Below, in pieces: positions 23,820 to 35,999 of a DNA stretch of 64,000 nt (the stretch's first letter is position 1; each line of letters opens with the position of its first letter). This DNA is from Macrolepiota albuminosa (lineage: Eukaryota > Basidiomycota > Agaricomycetes > Agaricales > Agaricaceae): contig JAMWFC010000037.1 in assembly GCA_027475525.1 (NCBI GenBank), positions 1,183,419 through 1,247,418 of the forward strand, given 5' to 3'. Under the pieces are notes generated by a model. The model did not search any database and was not told the origin of the DNA. It was given only the letters and a program-made list of their open reading frames with translations. The position numbers were made by a program, and so were the translations under genes.

Positions 23820-26188
23820 TTATTGCGTCGGCGACACCTGGAGGTAGAGATCGAAGCTAAAGGGAGCGGATAATAAGTATCGAACGAGCTGAAAGAAGAT
23901 GATGTAACGACGAACTCTAACGGGGCTTTGCGAACTGGAGGGCGCTGTTTCATGTTGCTCTGCCACCTGATCGTTTGTCGGATTTACAATAGGCGACTTC
24001 GTTGATATATCGGGAGGATTGGAAACATCAGGGGACGGGATTACAGAGTGTGATGTCGGCTGCTCTGCGACCCATCTCTGGGGGAAGCGAGATACCCGAG
24101 TCTAATAGAAAAACGTTGAATGAAAGGCGGGAAAAAACATTGTCGAATGAACTCACAATAATATCCTTCGCCATCCTGAAGGAGCCCTTGACGATATACT
24201 TTGCAGTGACGAAAGTGCCAATGACCACGCGAGATATGACCACCTGATATAATTTCAACAAGGCACGAAATAGAGTTGGAGAAGTAAACTTACGCAGATC
24301 CCCTTGAGTGTGTTCCATAGGCCGATGAAGAAGCCAACGATAGCGTTCTAATCGCAACAAGTGTGAGTAAATACTTGACCTACCAGAATATATGTGATTA
24401 GACTCACAATTATACTTTTCACCATCATCGTAAACATATTCCGGAGACTGACGACGACTCGGGTGATTACAGCCTAGAAGACATAGATCCGGTAAAGGCG
24501 GTCATCGTAAACATATTCCGGAGACTGACGACGACTCGGGTGATTACAGCCTAGAAGACATAGATCCGGTAAAGGCGGATCAACTGAAGTGTGGAAAAGA
24601 GCTTACAAAAAGACATTTTATAGCCCTAATCACTGATAACCAGGAGGTAATGACAATACGGGTTATATCCGCCTGAATGATAGACTTTTGAGTCAAGGCC
24701 GAGTTGAGTTGAAGAAGAATCAACTTACGAAGAAATCAGCCGCAATCTGTTTGACTCTGCTCCAACGGTTGATGCGTACTATATCAATGGCTGCAGCAGT
24801 AGCCTGAGTAGGAAACATTAGATGTGTTATCAGTATGAGAAGAAAAGATATATCTACTTCAGGCGCGAAGGTTTGCTCGGCCGCCACGATGCCGTCGGGC
24901 GGGAATAAAGGCGGGAAGGTTGTCTAGTGATGGACAAACAGTTTGAGACTAGGCGGGCGAGTGGAAAGATGAAGGGAACTCACGAGGATCTCTTCGATCT
25001 TGGCACTGCCAGCATGGTATTGGGTGACAACAACATCAACAGCAGCATCGAACTGGTAGCGGTGAGTTCAGACGCGTGACGAAGAACGATTAAAGACTTG
25101 CGCACCAGGTCTACTCTATCAAAATCTTCCCCCGGAGGACCGAGGTAAAGAACGTAAACAAAAAGGAACGTGAGAGCCACAGCGACAACCCTAAACCATG
25201 TGGAGTCGTGAATTGGCATTGTGCGTTGTACAGGTTGAAGAGGCCAAGGCTCCTGGGCTAAGATAGACTCGAAGTATAGCGGAATTGAGTCGAGTGCCGG
25301 TCCGAGGTCAATGATTGGGTCTCTAGGGTCTCCTGGTGGGTCGAGGAAGATGGATTTGTGCTCGGATAGGCTGACTGGCATGGGACAGACGATGTGTTCC
25401 GGGAGATCACCGTTATCAAAAGGACACCTTGGGCGCCTTGTCCATATATACCGGGGTTTCGGGGGGCGATCATCAGGAGAACAGGTATAACCAGGTACAG
25501 GTAGTTCAGTACCGTTGAAAGAGCCGATGGGAGACGTGGGTAGACGGGGGCCAATAAAAAAGTTCGACGCGCAGGGAGGTGATGGGTGAGGATGAGGCGG
25601 AGAGTAGGCCGCACGTGGCATTGCCACAGGGCCTAGGCGGGGGTTGTGGGTCGAAGTGGGAGTGTGAATATTGGCGGATCTGGTTGATGAAGAAGGGGGT
25701 GTGGCTGTAGGCGGCGCGATGAGCCAACTTCCTGATCCGCCAACGACAGCATTAGGCTGAGGGCGAGAGTGAGGAGTAGGCAGGGGAACGCGTTTGGGCA
25801 AGGGAGCGCGTTTGCGCAGCGGAGCAGCGGAGGATGTAGGCAGTGGCTCTGGGAAAGATGATGCCGAGGGCGCTGAAGAGGAACGCGTTTGGACATTCCA
25901 GAACGTAGAAGGGGAGAAAGTAGGGGGAGGTGAGGGAGAGGTGAGGACGGACGAGGACACAAGTGTATCATCAATGCACCAATCGTAAACTGGGCGCAGG
26001 ATATCACGCATTGTGTCGGCCAGGTCTTTGCGAAGGATATCCCACTGGCTCGTGGTTTGAGCAATGGTGTGGATGGTCTGGACCGAGGAATTGACGGTGT
26101 GAACGGTGGAGCTGAGGGCTTTGTCGACGGCGGTCGTCGAGTGTGCCGCCCCAGAGGCAAGCAGAAGATTTACCCAAGGTGTATACAT
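23820..26188 (-). CDS. unassigned membrane-associated protein with Pro/Ser-rich N-terminus
   Basis: The ATG at 26188 opens a large first exon. It has a Thr/Ser-rich start (SSTVHTVNSSVQTIHTIAQT), a long Pro/Ser-rich disordered stretch and a transmembrane segment (WFRVVAVALTFLFVYVLYLG). Short introns follow, with clear GTGAGT donors. Downstream exons give AKIEEIL, AAIDIVRINRWSRVK and then a series of hydrophobic segments: CLFAVITRVVVSL, IINAIVGFFIGLW and VVISRVVIGTFVTAKYIVKG. The last exon runs to a TAA at 23820-23822. These repeated amphipathic or hydrophobic blocks suggest membrane association. A 77-bp duplication at 24425/24502 lies in the intron-rich part. I recognise no family. The start is confident, the exon chain and stop are tentative. 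Confidence 0.55.
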
Positions 26189-27600
26189 GGTGGAAGGTAA
26201 GAAAGAAGTACAGAAACCAGAATAGCCGACCTCGGCCTTTTATACCGCTGGGCGTGGTCCGATCGTTAATAATCGCTGGTACCAGCTTCGACGCGTCGTG
26301 TTCACGTGACTGAGACATGATCGCGTCGGTTAGTCACCACTTTCCTAATACAGGTTTGAAAATAACGATGAGCAAAAACTGGCTCTATTTTTCACAGTCA
26401 AGCGGTTCTACGACCGAAGTTTGAAGCGTAGCATTCAAACACTACAAAGTGCCGTGAGAAGAGCAAAAAAAAATAAGCGAATTCATGCATACACGTTCGA
26501 TTTTCTGTTTCTCCATGTTTTCCTCCGTAAAGTCTTGCCTCCTTACCCTTCTGCTCTACTCCCCAGTACTTATCCACTGTATTACTTAACGGCAAATTCC
26601 CCACACAGACACGTTCAAGCACCGACCGCAACCATAGTCTCTGCTGCAATCCATAGCACACGGAAGCTCTGCAGAAAGGCAAATCCCACATCATGTTCGA
26701 AGGGCTCTGAGTATGCAGGTGTCCCAGGGACTAAGAAGTGTTATATCGGCGTTTGCATGGAAATGTTACACTTTACCAGCCAGGTAGCTGTTTGGTGTTC
26801 TTAAATACTGTTTGCTGTCGGCCATACTCCATACCTGGGTCAAGATGTCATGAGCAACTGAGATCCAAAGAGTGAAGACCGCATCTGTGGGTGCATTTAG
26901 TGTTACAGGGAAATGCAATAGGAAGACAAAAAGTAACCCACCATCAACATCAAAGTGTAAATTAACATCACTTATTTGCTTACGAATAATTATGTTGCGA
27001 ACCCCCGAATGTCATCTTAAGAATCGGAGACTCTAATTGCAAGATACAAGCTGACAAGCTATGAATCGTGGTGCACACAACTTAGAAGGTTGTGCTAGAA
27101 TATGAGATGAAGAAGTGCTGAATCTGTGTTGTATGATTTCTTCCAATGTTTTACATGAATACTACTATGCACTACTGTTGTCAGGAAGATTTATTGACAT
27201 TCATCAGCAAAAGGTCACTTAGAATACTTGGCAAAATATGGTCTGGGACCTGTTGGTTGGCAGAGTTGTGATATGTAGACCTTAGATAGCATTATATTCA
27301 AAAATCATACTTAATTAATATTACCATGTAAATTTCAGGCTGAAGAATACAAAATAATCAAAGACATTCTGAGTTTAATAAAGAAACTTACAGCACTATG
27401 ATATGAGGAATCTCAGGCAATGCCAGGATATCACCACATGTCCTAGCATACCTTAAAACTACCTGAGACCTTGCCATCATGTACCAAAAGGGTGGTGAAA
27501 TCAGATCCTCCAGTTACTCAGACTCATCATATGCTGATGATCCCAATACTCAAAAATAGTCAGCGGGATACGTATTCTTGATGGCTAGGGGACCCATCAG
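26189..27600. other. intergenic to AT-rich transition, no gene seen
   Basis: The first 500 bp is probably the promoter of the minus-strand gene starting at 26188. From about 26.8 kb the sequence becomes AT-rich like the following transposon graveyard. No protein motif is readable. Confidence 0.45.
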
Positions 27601-28123
27601 CTGGAAAGCAAAAATGCAAGAATGAGTCAGCACTTCAATGGGACAAGTGGAGTACATTGAAGTATTTGAAGCAGGGAAACAAGCAATGTGGATGTTCTTG
27701 TGGCTCTCCAAAGTTGATGCACACATGGAGCATCCTATACATGTCAAATGCAATAATAATACTGTGGTTGCATTGACCAAAAACTCAGGTAGACACAGCA
27801 AAGTTAAGCACCTCAACTTGCTTGTATGGGCCGTTGCTAGCACAGCATGTCTGAGATCTATTTGTTGACATTGTTTTATACTGATATAGTCTACTGCTTA
27901 TATAAGCATCTGCACACAGGTTGCTGCTTAAACAAGCATTTAGATAGACAAACAATCTAATGAACCACATGACAACAAAAATTGAAGACATTTTTTTGCA
28001 CACTGACATAGACTATTTAGATAGACAAACAATCTAATGAACCACATGACAACAAAAATTGAAGACATTTTTTTGCACACTGACATAGACTATTCACATG
28101 ACAGCAAAAATCAAAGACAGTAT

Positions 28124-28494
28124 CACTGGGTGCAGGGAATAATATTCTTTGGCAAAACAATGTAAAAACACTGTAAAAATAATTCAATTAATTTCAGAAT
28201 TTTCTTTGAATATTTCTGTCAAAATGATAGAAAAAATATTGTAACCAAATTTTGGATGGTACTCAGTTTGATGCTCTCAAATGCATTGGAGAAGATTATA
28301 TCAGTCATTATTGAACCTAAGAACCAGAGTAAGCATCTTTTAGCAATTTTTTCTCTAATTCTCTCAAGTTTACTTAAAATATTTTTTCTGTAGTTTTGCC
28401 AGAAATATTCAAATAAAATTCTGAAATTAATTGGATTATTTTTATAGTGTTTTTACATTGTTTTGCCAAAGAACATCATTCCCTGCACCCAGTG
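28124..28494. mobile_element. MITE-like element with about 100-bp terminal inverted repeats
   Basis: The left end CACTGGGTGCAGGGAAT is the reverse complement of the right end at 28494, with about ten differences over roughly 100 bp. The total length is 371 bp, it is AT-rich and it has no coding capacity. The trinucleotide TAT flanks both ends (28121-28123 and 28495-28497), a candidate target-site duplication. It lies inside the Copia relic. No parent transposase is in the window, so superfamily assignment is open. Confidence 0.7.
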
Positions 28495-28654
28495 TATTCA
28501 CACACTAACACAGGCTATTGCTTACTAAGTGTCTGGACATACTATTGCTTACACAAGCATCTGGCAATCCAGTAAATCACATGACAGCAAAAATCAAAGA
28601 CATTTTTCCCACACATCTACCTCAGCCTCAGGACAAAAATCAACAACAACAATC

Positions 28655-28740
28655 AAAATCACATGATGGCAAAAATTGAAGACATTTTTTCCACACATAG
28701 TCTGCTGCACAGAAAAACCTCGATCTATTCTAGATCTTGG
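28655..28740 (+). repeat. dispersed repeat shared with 44250-44335
   Basis: The run from ATGGCAAAAATTGAAGACATT to CTCGATCTATTCTAGATCT is the reverse complement of 44250-44335. The latter is the entry point of the 44-kb minisatellite. The word TTGAAGACATT with flanking CCACAC also recurs at 27960-28110. Confidence 0.7.
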
Positions 28741-29245
28741 AATGTCAAAGTCCACTGGATTTATGAAGTGGTTGCACACATGGACATTTACATTGATCCA
28801 ATTGCTTCTAAAGATAACATTGCAGACATATTCACCAAGGCACTGCCATGCCCTTGACTCAAAAAACTCATAAAATTTATGGGCTAACCCATTCAAACTA
28901 ATGGATAACAAAAGTACTATGAAACTATAATTTCAGGGGAGTGTTGAGAATAGACATCTTGCCCCTTCTACTCATCCTATTTCATCATATCTCCTCTTTT
29001 ATCTTTGATTACTAATACTGACAATTTTCTTGACCTATTGTTGGTATCACACCTCAGTCACTTAACACTTTGTGGTTGCTCTGAGGTGTGTATAATCTTT
29101 ACTTATTAACTTCCCACTCATATAATTATCATTACTCTACCACATATATTAATCATATCTATTTACAACACATTTCCTCCATAAAGCTCACATCTCAAAA
29201 AACAAATTACTAAACTCATACCTGGACAATTAAAAGAAATGTTAC

Positions 29246-29705
29246 TTGCTGCTCCTTACTTCTGACTTACTCAATTGTGTCCAAGGCTGTGATAAATTGA
29301 ACTGGCCCATCCCATCATTCACCAAGACAATTCAGCAATTCCTTAGCTTTTATAACTTTTATCACAATTTTGTCCTACATTATGCTGAAATTTATCTCCC
29401 ACTACAAAAGAGAATAAATTTAGATTCTCTGGCTTAAATGGTGGAGGCTTTCAAGAAATTTAAAACCACTTTCACCACAGCCCCCATATTACATCATTTT
29501 GATCCTAGACTTCCTTCCACCATTGTTATGGATGTCTCGGACTTTGCCCTCTCTGCTATTTACCTTCAACCAGATACAAACTCTCTTTTGCACCCAGTTT
29601 TTTTGTTACTCCCAGAAGCTTGCACCAGCCAAAATTAACTATGAAGTTCACAAAAAGGAACTCATGGAAATTGTTGAAGCTTTCCAAGAGTGGTGTTTGT
29701 AGCTC
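29246..29705 (+). pseudogene. Ty3/gypsy RT-RNase H relic, AT-rich
   Basis: The translation shows IQQFLSFYNFYHNF ([12 protein letters not shown] equivalent), EAFKKFKTTFTTAPILHHFDP, VMDVSDFALSAI (the TDASDFAL RNase H start) and NYEVHKKELMEIVEAF. Stops and frame changes break it. It differs from the GC-rich chromovirus at 54 kb and represents an older, AT-drifted lineage. Confidence 0.75.
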
Positions 29706-30371
29706 ATTGGCTCACCCTAAACAATCTCTGTCATCACGAACCACATGAATCTTTGGTATTTTATGAGCTCACAGCTCCTAAATTGCTGACAATTGCACAC
29801 TAGTACCACGAAAATTTGCTCAATTTTATGTTTCCTGATTTTTCTCCTAATTTTTCTGTTTTTTTTTTTTTCTTTTTTTTCATATTTTTATCATGCTCAT
29901 CGTCGGCAACAGTGAGCAGAAGGTAATTGGCACTGTTTAATGATGGGGGGCGGGGTTGACAGCGCCGACGACAGCGCTGAACGACGCCGACAGATCATCT
30001 GTCAACGTTGATGGCAACGGCTGGAGTAATCCGAAAACTCTCCACAGTCCCTGGTAATCATCCATACATTATCCATATCATAGACAACTAACAAAATTCT
30101 ATTCTAGTTAGAAGGGGAGGTGAGCCCCCTCCTACACCTCACATGCAGGTGTTAAGATAGTTTGGAAACTTTGATATGGCCTTATTTGGGTGATAAAGGC
30201 ATCAGGGAGCTTTTCGACAGCAACTCGTGGGACTGCGAGGGTAGAAATGCGAGCCATTTCACTGGTATGTGAAAAGTTATGCTCATGTAAGAAGTTATGT
30301 GACAAGTTATGCTTACTCTTGAATCAACATTTTCCTCGCATCTCTGAACACCTCCCACCATTTTGAATCTG
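29706..30371. other. spacer with poly-T tract, then ZIP gene promoter
   Basis: A T-rich run at about 29860-29890 ends the AT-rich block. From about 29920 the composition rises (GGCAACGG and GCCGACGACAGCGCTG words) toward the ZIP start at 30372. No gene is seen. The last few hundred bases are the likely promoter. Confidence 0.45.
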
Positions 30372-31750
30372 ATGTCCGACGCAGTAGACAATTGTAGTCT
30401 TATTTCGGCGCCAGACAATCTCATAGGCCTTCGTATCATTTCTATCTTCGTCATCCTCATCAGCTCGACCGTAGGCGCACTTTTCCCTGTACTCGCCAGA
30501 CGATCGTCTTGGCTTCATGTACCCCAAGCTGTCTTTGAGTACGTTCCGTCTTTCACAATCTACAAAAATAATCAAGCCGTTGTGCTAGCTTCGCCAAGTA
30601 CTTTGGGTCAGGTGTCATTGCAAGTCTATAGTCTACTGGATTGTTTGATTTGAATCATAGATTATCCACAGATTGCAACTGCGTTTATTCATTTACTCCC
30701 GCCTGCCCTTGACGCGTTGGGATCCCCCTGTCTTGGGAAACAGTGGACTGTCTACGTTCGTGCTGCCATAATCATTCTCGTCAGACGAGATCTTTTATCT
30801 TGCCATGCTAGCCGTATGCCTTGGCGTTGTTCATGCTGAGCATCTTTGGCATCTTCATCATTGAACTCGTAGCTTTCAGGTGGGGAACATTCAAACTGAA
30901 AAAGCTTGGCATTGGATATGGTTCGTCTAGAGTTCAACACGTACGTCTGGCCGGTGCTTAATGACAACGTTGTGCTTCTCCTAGACTCTCATGGTCATAA
31001 CACTGGATCTTATGTTGCGCATGGCCCAGAGCCTGATGCACAAAAGTCAGACGCGATTCCAGTTCAAGTTCAAAGACGGGACGATGTAGATACAAACACG
31101 GCCAATGCTGCGGCCCAGATAATCGGTGTCGCGATCCTAGAATTTGGGGTGGTCTTGCATAGGTAAATCAAGTTCTACCTTCGACGGTTGATAGATGTTG
31201 ACATCGAGCTAGCATATTTGTTGGGCTCACTCTCGCAGTGGATCAGCAATTCAAGATAGTCTTCGTGGTTATCGTTTTTCACCGTAAGGTTTTCCTTCTA
31301 TTACTTATTGTCTTGAACCTGAATGGAATTCCATGAGAAACCTTTGAGGGATTGGGTACTGGCGCACGACTGGCTCAGATGCGACTACCGCCGGCATATG
31401 GATGGGCACCAATTGCGGGTGCCGTGTTGTATGGTATCACGACACCAATCGGGATTGCCGCCGGGTTGGGTGTGCGGTCAACGTACAATCCTAACAGTAC
31501 AAGAGCACTCATTGTCAGTGGAGTATTGGATGCACTGAGTGCCGGAATCTTGACCTACACAGGTATAGTGGAGGTAGTTATTTATTCGTTCTTGTGCATT
31601 ATAGTGCCTGATGTCGTGTTGAAGCTCCTAGCACACGAGTTCCTGTTCAACAAGGAGATGATGGAGGCTTCGAATTGGAGACTTGCCTACGCCGTTGGAG
31701 CGATGGCTGCTGGGTGGGCTCTTATGTCCCTTCTTGGGCGATGGGCATAA
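30372..31750 (+). CDS. ZIP-family zinc/iron transporter
   Basis: Eight exons, 30372-30538, 30589-30619, 30672-30755, 30812-30920, 30985-31162, 31213-31283, 31338-31573 and 31625-31750, sum to 1,002 nt (333 residues plus stop) with all phases consistent. The product is a plasma- or organelle-membrane metal importer of the Zrt/IRT-like type. Landmarks are an N-terminal transmembrane helix followed by LFPVLARR, FAKYFGSGVIIATAFIHLLPPA (helix 2-3), and ALFMLSIFGIFIIELVAFRWG. A His-containing loop (DSHGHN) follows, then the signature helix ILEFGVVLHSIFVGLTLAV with its His. After it come FHQTFEGLGTGARLAQ and a closing LMSLLGRWA. The second intron (30620-30671) begins GCAAGT, a GC-AG intron. No 77-bp duplication hits it, making it the cleanest gene here. 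Confidence 0.92.
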
Positions 31751-32267
31751 CTGTTTACCGGCAGTGTATGTATGGTTGTCGAGGATTGATGCATATGGGC
31801 CATGTGAGTATTCGTGGCCCAGATCAGTGGAGCCACATTTGCAATGGTACTTATGCTTACGGACTACGTTGATACGTTGGCCTCGCATACGAGGCTGGCT
31901 AAAAACAGTTCAAAAAGAAAATTGACGAAAAAGCTACTTTAAAAAGAAGACAGGCTGAAAACAGTAAGCCAAAACATTGTAGAAAACCGTAGACAAAGAT
32001 TGGACTCAGTTCGAAAACAAAAACACCCTCACTAACTAAAATTGCTCTCTCACCGAAGACGACGATAAACATTGACAGTCCGCAGAACGGAGAAGGATGA
32101 ATGCGGAACGTGTTTTGAACAATGTGTCACGGTCACGTATCCTCGGACATCTTTTACTTGTACATACTTCCACCTTCTCTGTATTCTGTATCGCGTTAAT
32201 CGCGTCTTTCTAAGCGTTACTTCGTGTTCCATTGATTCGAGCGCTACTACCAGCTCCGCCTAGTATC
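31751..32267. other. 3' flank of the ZIP gene, no gene seen
   Basis: This should hold the ZIP 3' untranslated region and the upstream side of the fragment at 32268. No motif is recognised. Confidence 0.4.
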
Positions 32268-32690
32268 ATGGCCTTCCTCTCCGCGCAAGACTCCTCTGAC
32301 GGCACTGCGTCTGCCTCCGGGGTACTCTGACTCCATCTTGCACTCAGAGGCCGATATCCCGCCCGTGACGGCGCGTAGGAAGCGCGTCTCCCGATGATCC
32401 ACGATGCAAGATGTCCCCGAGGACGAGGAGTTCTCTGACGACGAACCTGGCGTGTACTTCGAGGACTCTCCTCTCGATGAGTACCACGTCAACCCCATGA
32501 CGTCTCACGATCATCTACCTTTAAAATCCGGAAGATCACCATCCCATGCCGGGGCCTCCTCTCCGATCGCCGCCCTTCACCCACTAAGACGCAAACCATC
32601 CCATTTTCCCCCCAAAGGATACCTCCCGCGACACGCCCTGCCTCATGTATGTTCTTATTACTGTGGATCACCAGTTGAGTGCTATTAGGT
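32268..32690 (+). pseudogene. unassigned gene fragment, frame-broken
   Basis: The start MAFLSAQDSSDGTASASG breaks frame after about 18 codons. It resumes as YSDSILHSEADIPPVTARRKRVS, meets a TGA, then reads MQDVPEDEEFSDDEPGVYFED and a Pro/His-rich tail to about 32690. The acidic and Ser-rich composition with GC-rich codons differs from the AT-rich surroundings, so it looks like coding sequence. I recognise no family. It may be a truncated pseudogene or an N-terminal exon with sequencing errors. Confidence 0.35.
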
Positions 32691-35400
32691 ACCATCTCAT
32701 ATTGCAAATTTGAGTCAATCACCCCATGCATCATGCATTATATGTTTTTTGAGTCACTTGAGTGGGTCACAAAAATCCTGTGCATCATGAGAATATCTAC
32801 TGTAGCTGAATTTAGCACAAGAGACATACATCAATAAATGACCATGATTAAACCAGAATTCGTGGAAACAAGAGCCCACGTTATAAATCAGGACCCAGCA
32901 GGACGCAGACCTGACGTGGACGTTGTACATCTATCTATGTATGTCAAAGACAGTAAAAGTCCGATTTTTCGCAGGTTCGAAGAACAGATGTTATGAAGAC
33001 ATATATAACTGAGACACAATTATGATGCCATGATGGAAACTGAAGACTCGGGCCAGAGGCGGGCAGAACAGCCCGGTTTTACAATTAAAAATAAGGGTGA
33101 CGTGGAGACGATATACGAGGTTTGGTACTCCTTAGTAACTCAGATCCGACCCTTGTGGATCATTACAGGTTGTTGCAGAGTCTTTTGTGCCGCGCAGTTA
33201 CCGTGATACTTTTTCTAGAAACAATCTAATTGGAAACACATAACCTATAGATAAAATACATATATGGATACGCAACTCATAGAAATAGAGCAGAGCCGGA
33301 CTAGCTGAAATGAATGAATTAGTGACGATTCCTCTGACATGCTTTCCCGCAGAATCCCCTTTAAGAGAGGTAGCTGCGGAATCACAATGTTTGAGGCTCA
33401 ACACCTTTGAACAGCGGTAAATCGGCTTTGGTGGAGTCGGAGTCAGAAGAAGGGCAGATAGATTGATTGGTTCTCAGTACATAGGTGTACGTATATGTAT
33501 CAGCGTGTGTAGAGCAGCTACCTCGCGCTGCTCCACGAGAACAGGAAGCACAATTTCATTATTTCAAAGAAGTCTGAAGTCAAGAGTCTCAACAAATAGT
33601 GAGGCCTAACGAAAAGCAAGCAATACGCAATAGTGAATTTAATAAAGAGTATGTGAAAGAAAGGCCAGCTTTGTGACAAGGCGGATCGGCCACAAAATTA
33701 GAATGAGCCCCCTGAACCACAAGTTCGCCATTGAGTTGATGACGCCGAGCGTCGATTAACACTGCCAATCATAAATAATAAATACATAATTAATCAAGTC
33801 CGCTATTTTCCACGTGATCTCAACGCCGCCCTTGCTTCAAAATCCCCGAAAGCCAAACTTTCATCCTCGAGCGTCTCGATGTGATCTTGCGCGGGGATCT
33901 GCGCGCTCCCTCCGCTCTCTCAGCTCGTGCAACCGGTAGCCGGCGGCATCTCAGCGGACGTGCGCGCCTCCCCCCTCCCAGATCGGTTTTCTTCTGATCT
34001 GCTCCCGGGCAGCGCAAATGCCCCGATACAGAACCCTACACTTCCTCCTGCGCCTTCCTCAGCCCCACCTCTCATGCTGTCGAGTTCTTCCACGAAAAAT
34101 TAGAAGGACAGCCAGGTATTCTGACCCACATGTCCCTAAAAATTTCTGGGACTACGAATCGGAGCCATTTATCATACTGAATATGGGCCCAGCCTGAAAG
34201 TTAGTTATAAATTTAAGCTAATCCGGCCCTACCCCAGTGAATGTTTTTATGGCGTTGCATATACTTAAAATGTCGTCTCATGGTAACGATATGACTATAT
34301 TTGTACTTTCCTTGATATCGTGTGTTTCTCCGATCCGGTTATCTTTAGAATAAGGTACTGATACCCGTGCAGCACGTATCTTACAAACTACGATCATTGG
34401 TTGTTCCCAGGAAGTCAATCATCATCATCTATCATGACAAAGAATGTGCAAATATCTGTACATGGCCGAGATAGGTCGCATAGTCCCAACCTGATGTACT
34501 GCTTCTAGGATCGCAATTGCATAAATTGTATTTTCATTCGAGCTCAACAGCCAAGCTGTCCTGTTTATCTCTTGACCAAGTCACACAAAACTCGCTGCTC
34601 TAGGTACAAAGCAAGTTACATTCTGGCCTTTGCTCTGGCCTTTGCTCTGTAGTGGTGGGTTGTCGGTGAAGCAATGAATCAGTCAACACTGGACCGAGTT
34701 TTCACTCTAGCTGTTTTAAGTATGTCTCAGTACCGTCATCTTCATGATACGTGCGGGGTGTATTAAGAAAACACACCTTCAGCGCTTTCAACGTAAATAT
34801 AGAGCCACAAAGTCCTTCGTGTCTGGCCTGCGGTCTGCTGGACTCACTGTTTCTAGTATCTAACGTGGGCTCTTCCCGGCGTGATCACAGTCATCTCTTG
34901 GTGTATCTTGCACTAACTTCAGCTCTTCACGCGTAAATGCAAGGTTCTGGTAGGGGGGCAATATCTCACAGATGTGACTATATGCAGTAGTTCCAAAGGG
35001 TGTGTGTGGGTTGATTAACCTCTCGCGTCTATAACCATCCCTGGATATGTATGCTGATGCGATGGTCATGGCCATTCCCAGAGAATGTTCTTCTGTGCTG
35101 ATACAAGGTTATATCTAGCCTAGATCTTGGGAACGCTGTGATATAATTAAGCTAATTGATCAACTATTCTTCCTCCATGATAGCTGGTCTGTGACATGAT
35201 ATTTCGGAAATTGTACTATTAATACAAGCTTTGAGATTCTTCTTTTTCCGTTACTTCTAGATGAACATTACGGCACATCACTGCAAGCATGATCAGCGAT
35301 CACTTGGACCGTGGTGAAATCTGTCTCATCCAAGATCAGATGATGGTCAGGCTTGTATAAATACGATAGGCCTCGTATGTTGCTGCACGAGCGCTGTTAT
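32691..35400. other. non-coding stretch with one GC-rich island
   Basis: Mostly AT-rich with no coding pattern. An island at about 33815-34090 is clearly GC-richer, with Arg/Pro-rich open frames in several frames but no recognisable motif. It could be a gene remnant. Confidence 0.4.
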
Positions 35401-35578
35401 CAGCATACCCTCAAACACTGACACTAATGTTGTTTCTAAGTGTTGGCACACCCTACCTTGCAGGTATGAAGTTTTGTTTTTCTAAACATTCCTCTCATTG
35501 TCTCTGCAATTCAGCTGTCATGACAAACTTTGTGTACGGGCAATCTTCTTGTAATTTTTGTGCTTACCTTTTACCTAG

Positions 35579-35990
35579 ACTTTTTGGCATTACATGTTCA
35601 CAAACGGCCTATTATTTCCGCACATATCCTGCTGACAACTGGTTTTTGAAATCAATGGTAAGTCATCACCCTCTGAGTCTTTTTGACCTGATTAAATTCG
35701 GGAGTCTCCAGGTTGCAACATTATTGTAAGTTTATTTGACCGATCCATTTTTGCTATTAAGTTCTGTGTCATATAGCACTCTGGACGGGGCATATGCAGC
35801 ATTCTTGATACAGGGAGTACACCACATCTACATCATGTGCAAGTTGCCAGAGAACACATTATTAGCCTTGGTTATGCCTTGGTGAGTTCTGATGCAATTT
35901 TATTTTCTGTTTGACCCTTTTCTTCTAGGGGAGTTGCAGTACGTAGGATATCCATCCACTTGGTCATATTGAATGTGATGCCCTTGTTAG
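35579..35990 (+). pseudogene. DUF6534-like membrane protein fragment
   Basis: Splicing 35579-35657, 35712-35725, 35777-35881 and 35929 onward by clean GT-AG introns keeps one frame. It reads RLFGITCSQTAYYFRTYPAD, NWFLKSMVATLFTLDGAY and AAFLIQGVHHIYIM. This resembles the YGI-QTF-YY-YP-D, LW-LDT and H-VYHYLI pattern of mushroom-fungus seven-helix proteins (DUF6534). The surrounding sequence is AT-rich and I found neither a clear 5' exon nor a convincing continuation, so it is probably a decayed or partial copy. Function is unknown even for intact members. Confidence 0.4.
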
Positions 35991-35999
35991 GCTTCTGTA

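Larger units (their letters stand above)
27638..28930 (+). pseudogene. Ty1/Copia pol relic (RNase H end), split by inserted repeats
   Basis: Positions 27638-27830 encode QVEYIEVFEAGKQAMWM and VVALTKNSGRHSKVKHLNL, the RNase H region of Copia polyproteins with its EAEY and HS-RVKHID motifs in altered form. About 0.9 kb later, 28745-28880 encode HMDIYIDPIASKDNIADIFTKALP, the usual Copia pol C-terminus. The two parts belong together and are separated by a later insertion. That insertion includes a 371-bp MITE, a 77-bp duplication (27941/28018) and repeats containing AAAATTGAAGACATTTTT. No intact frame survives. Confidence 0.75.
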
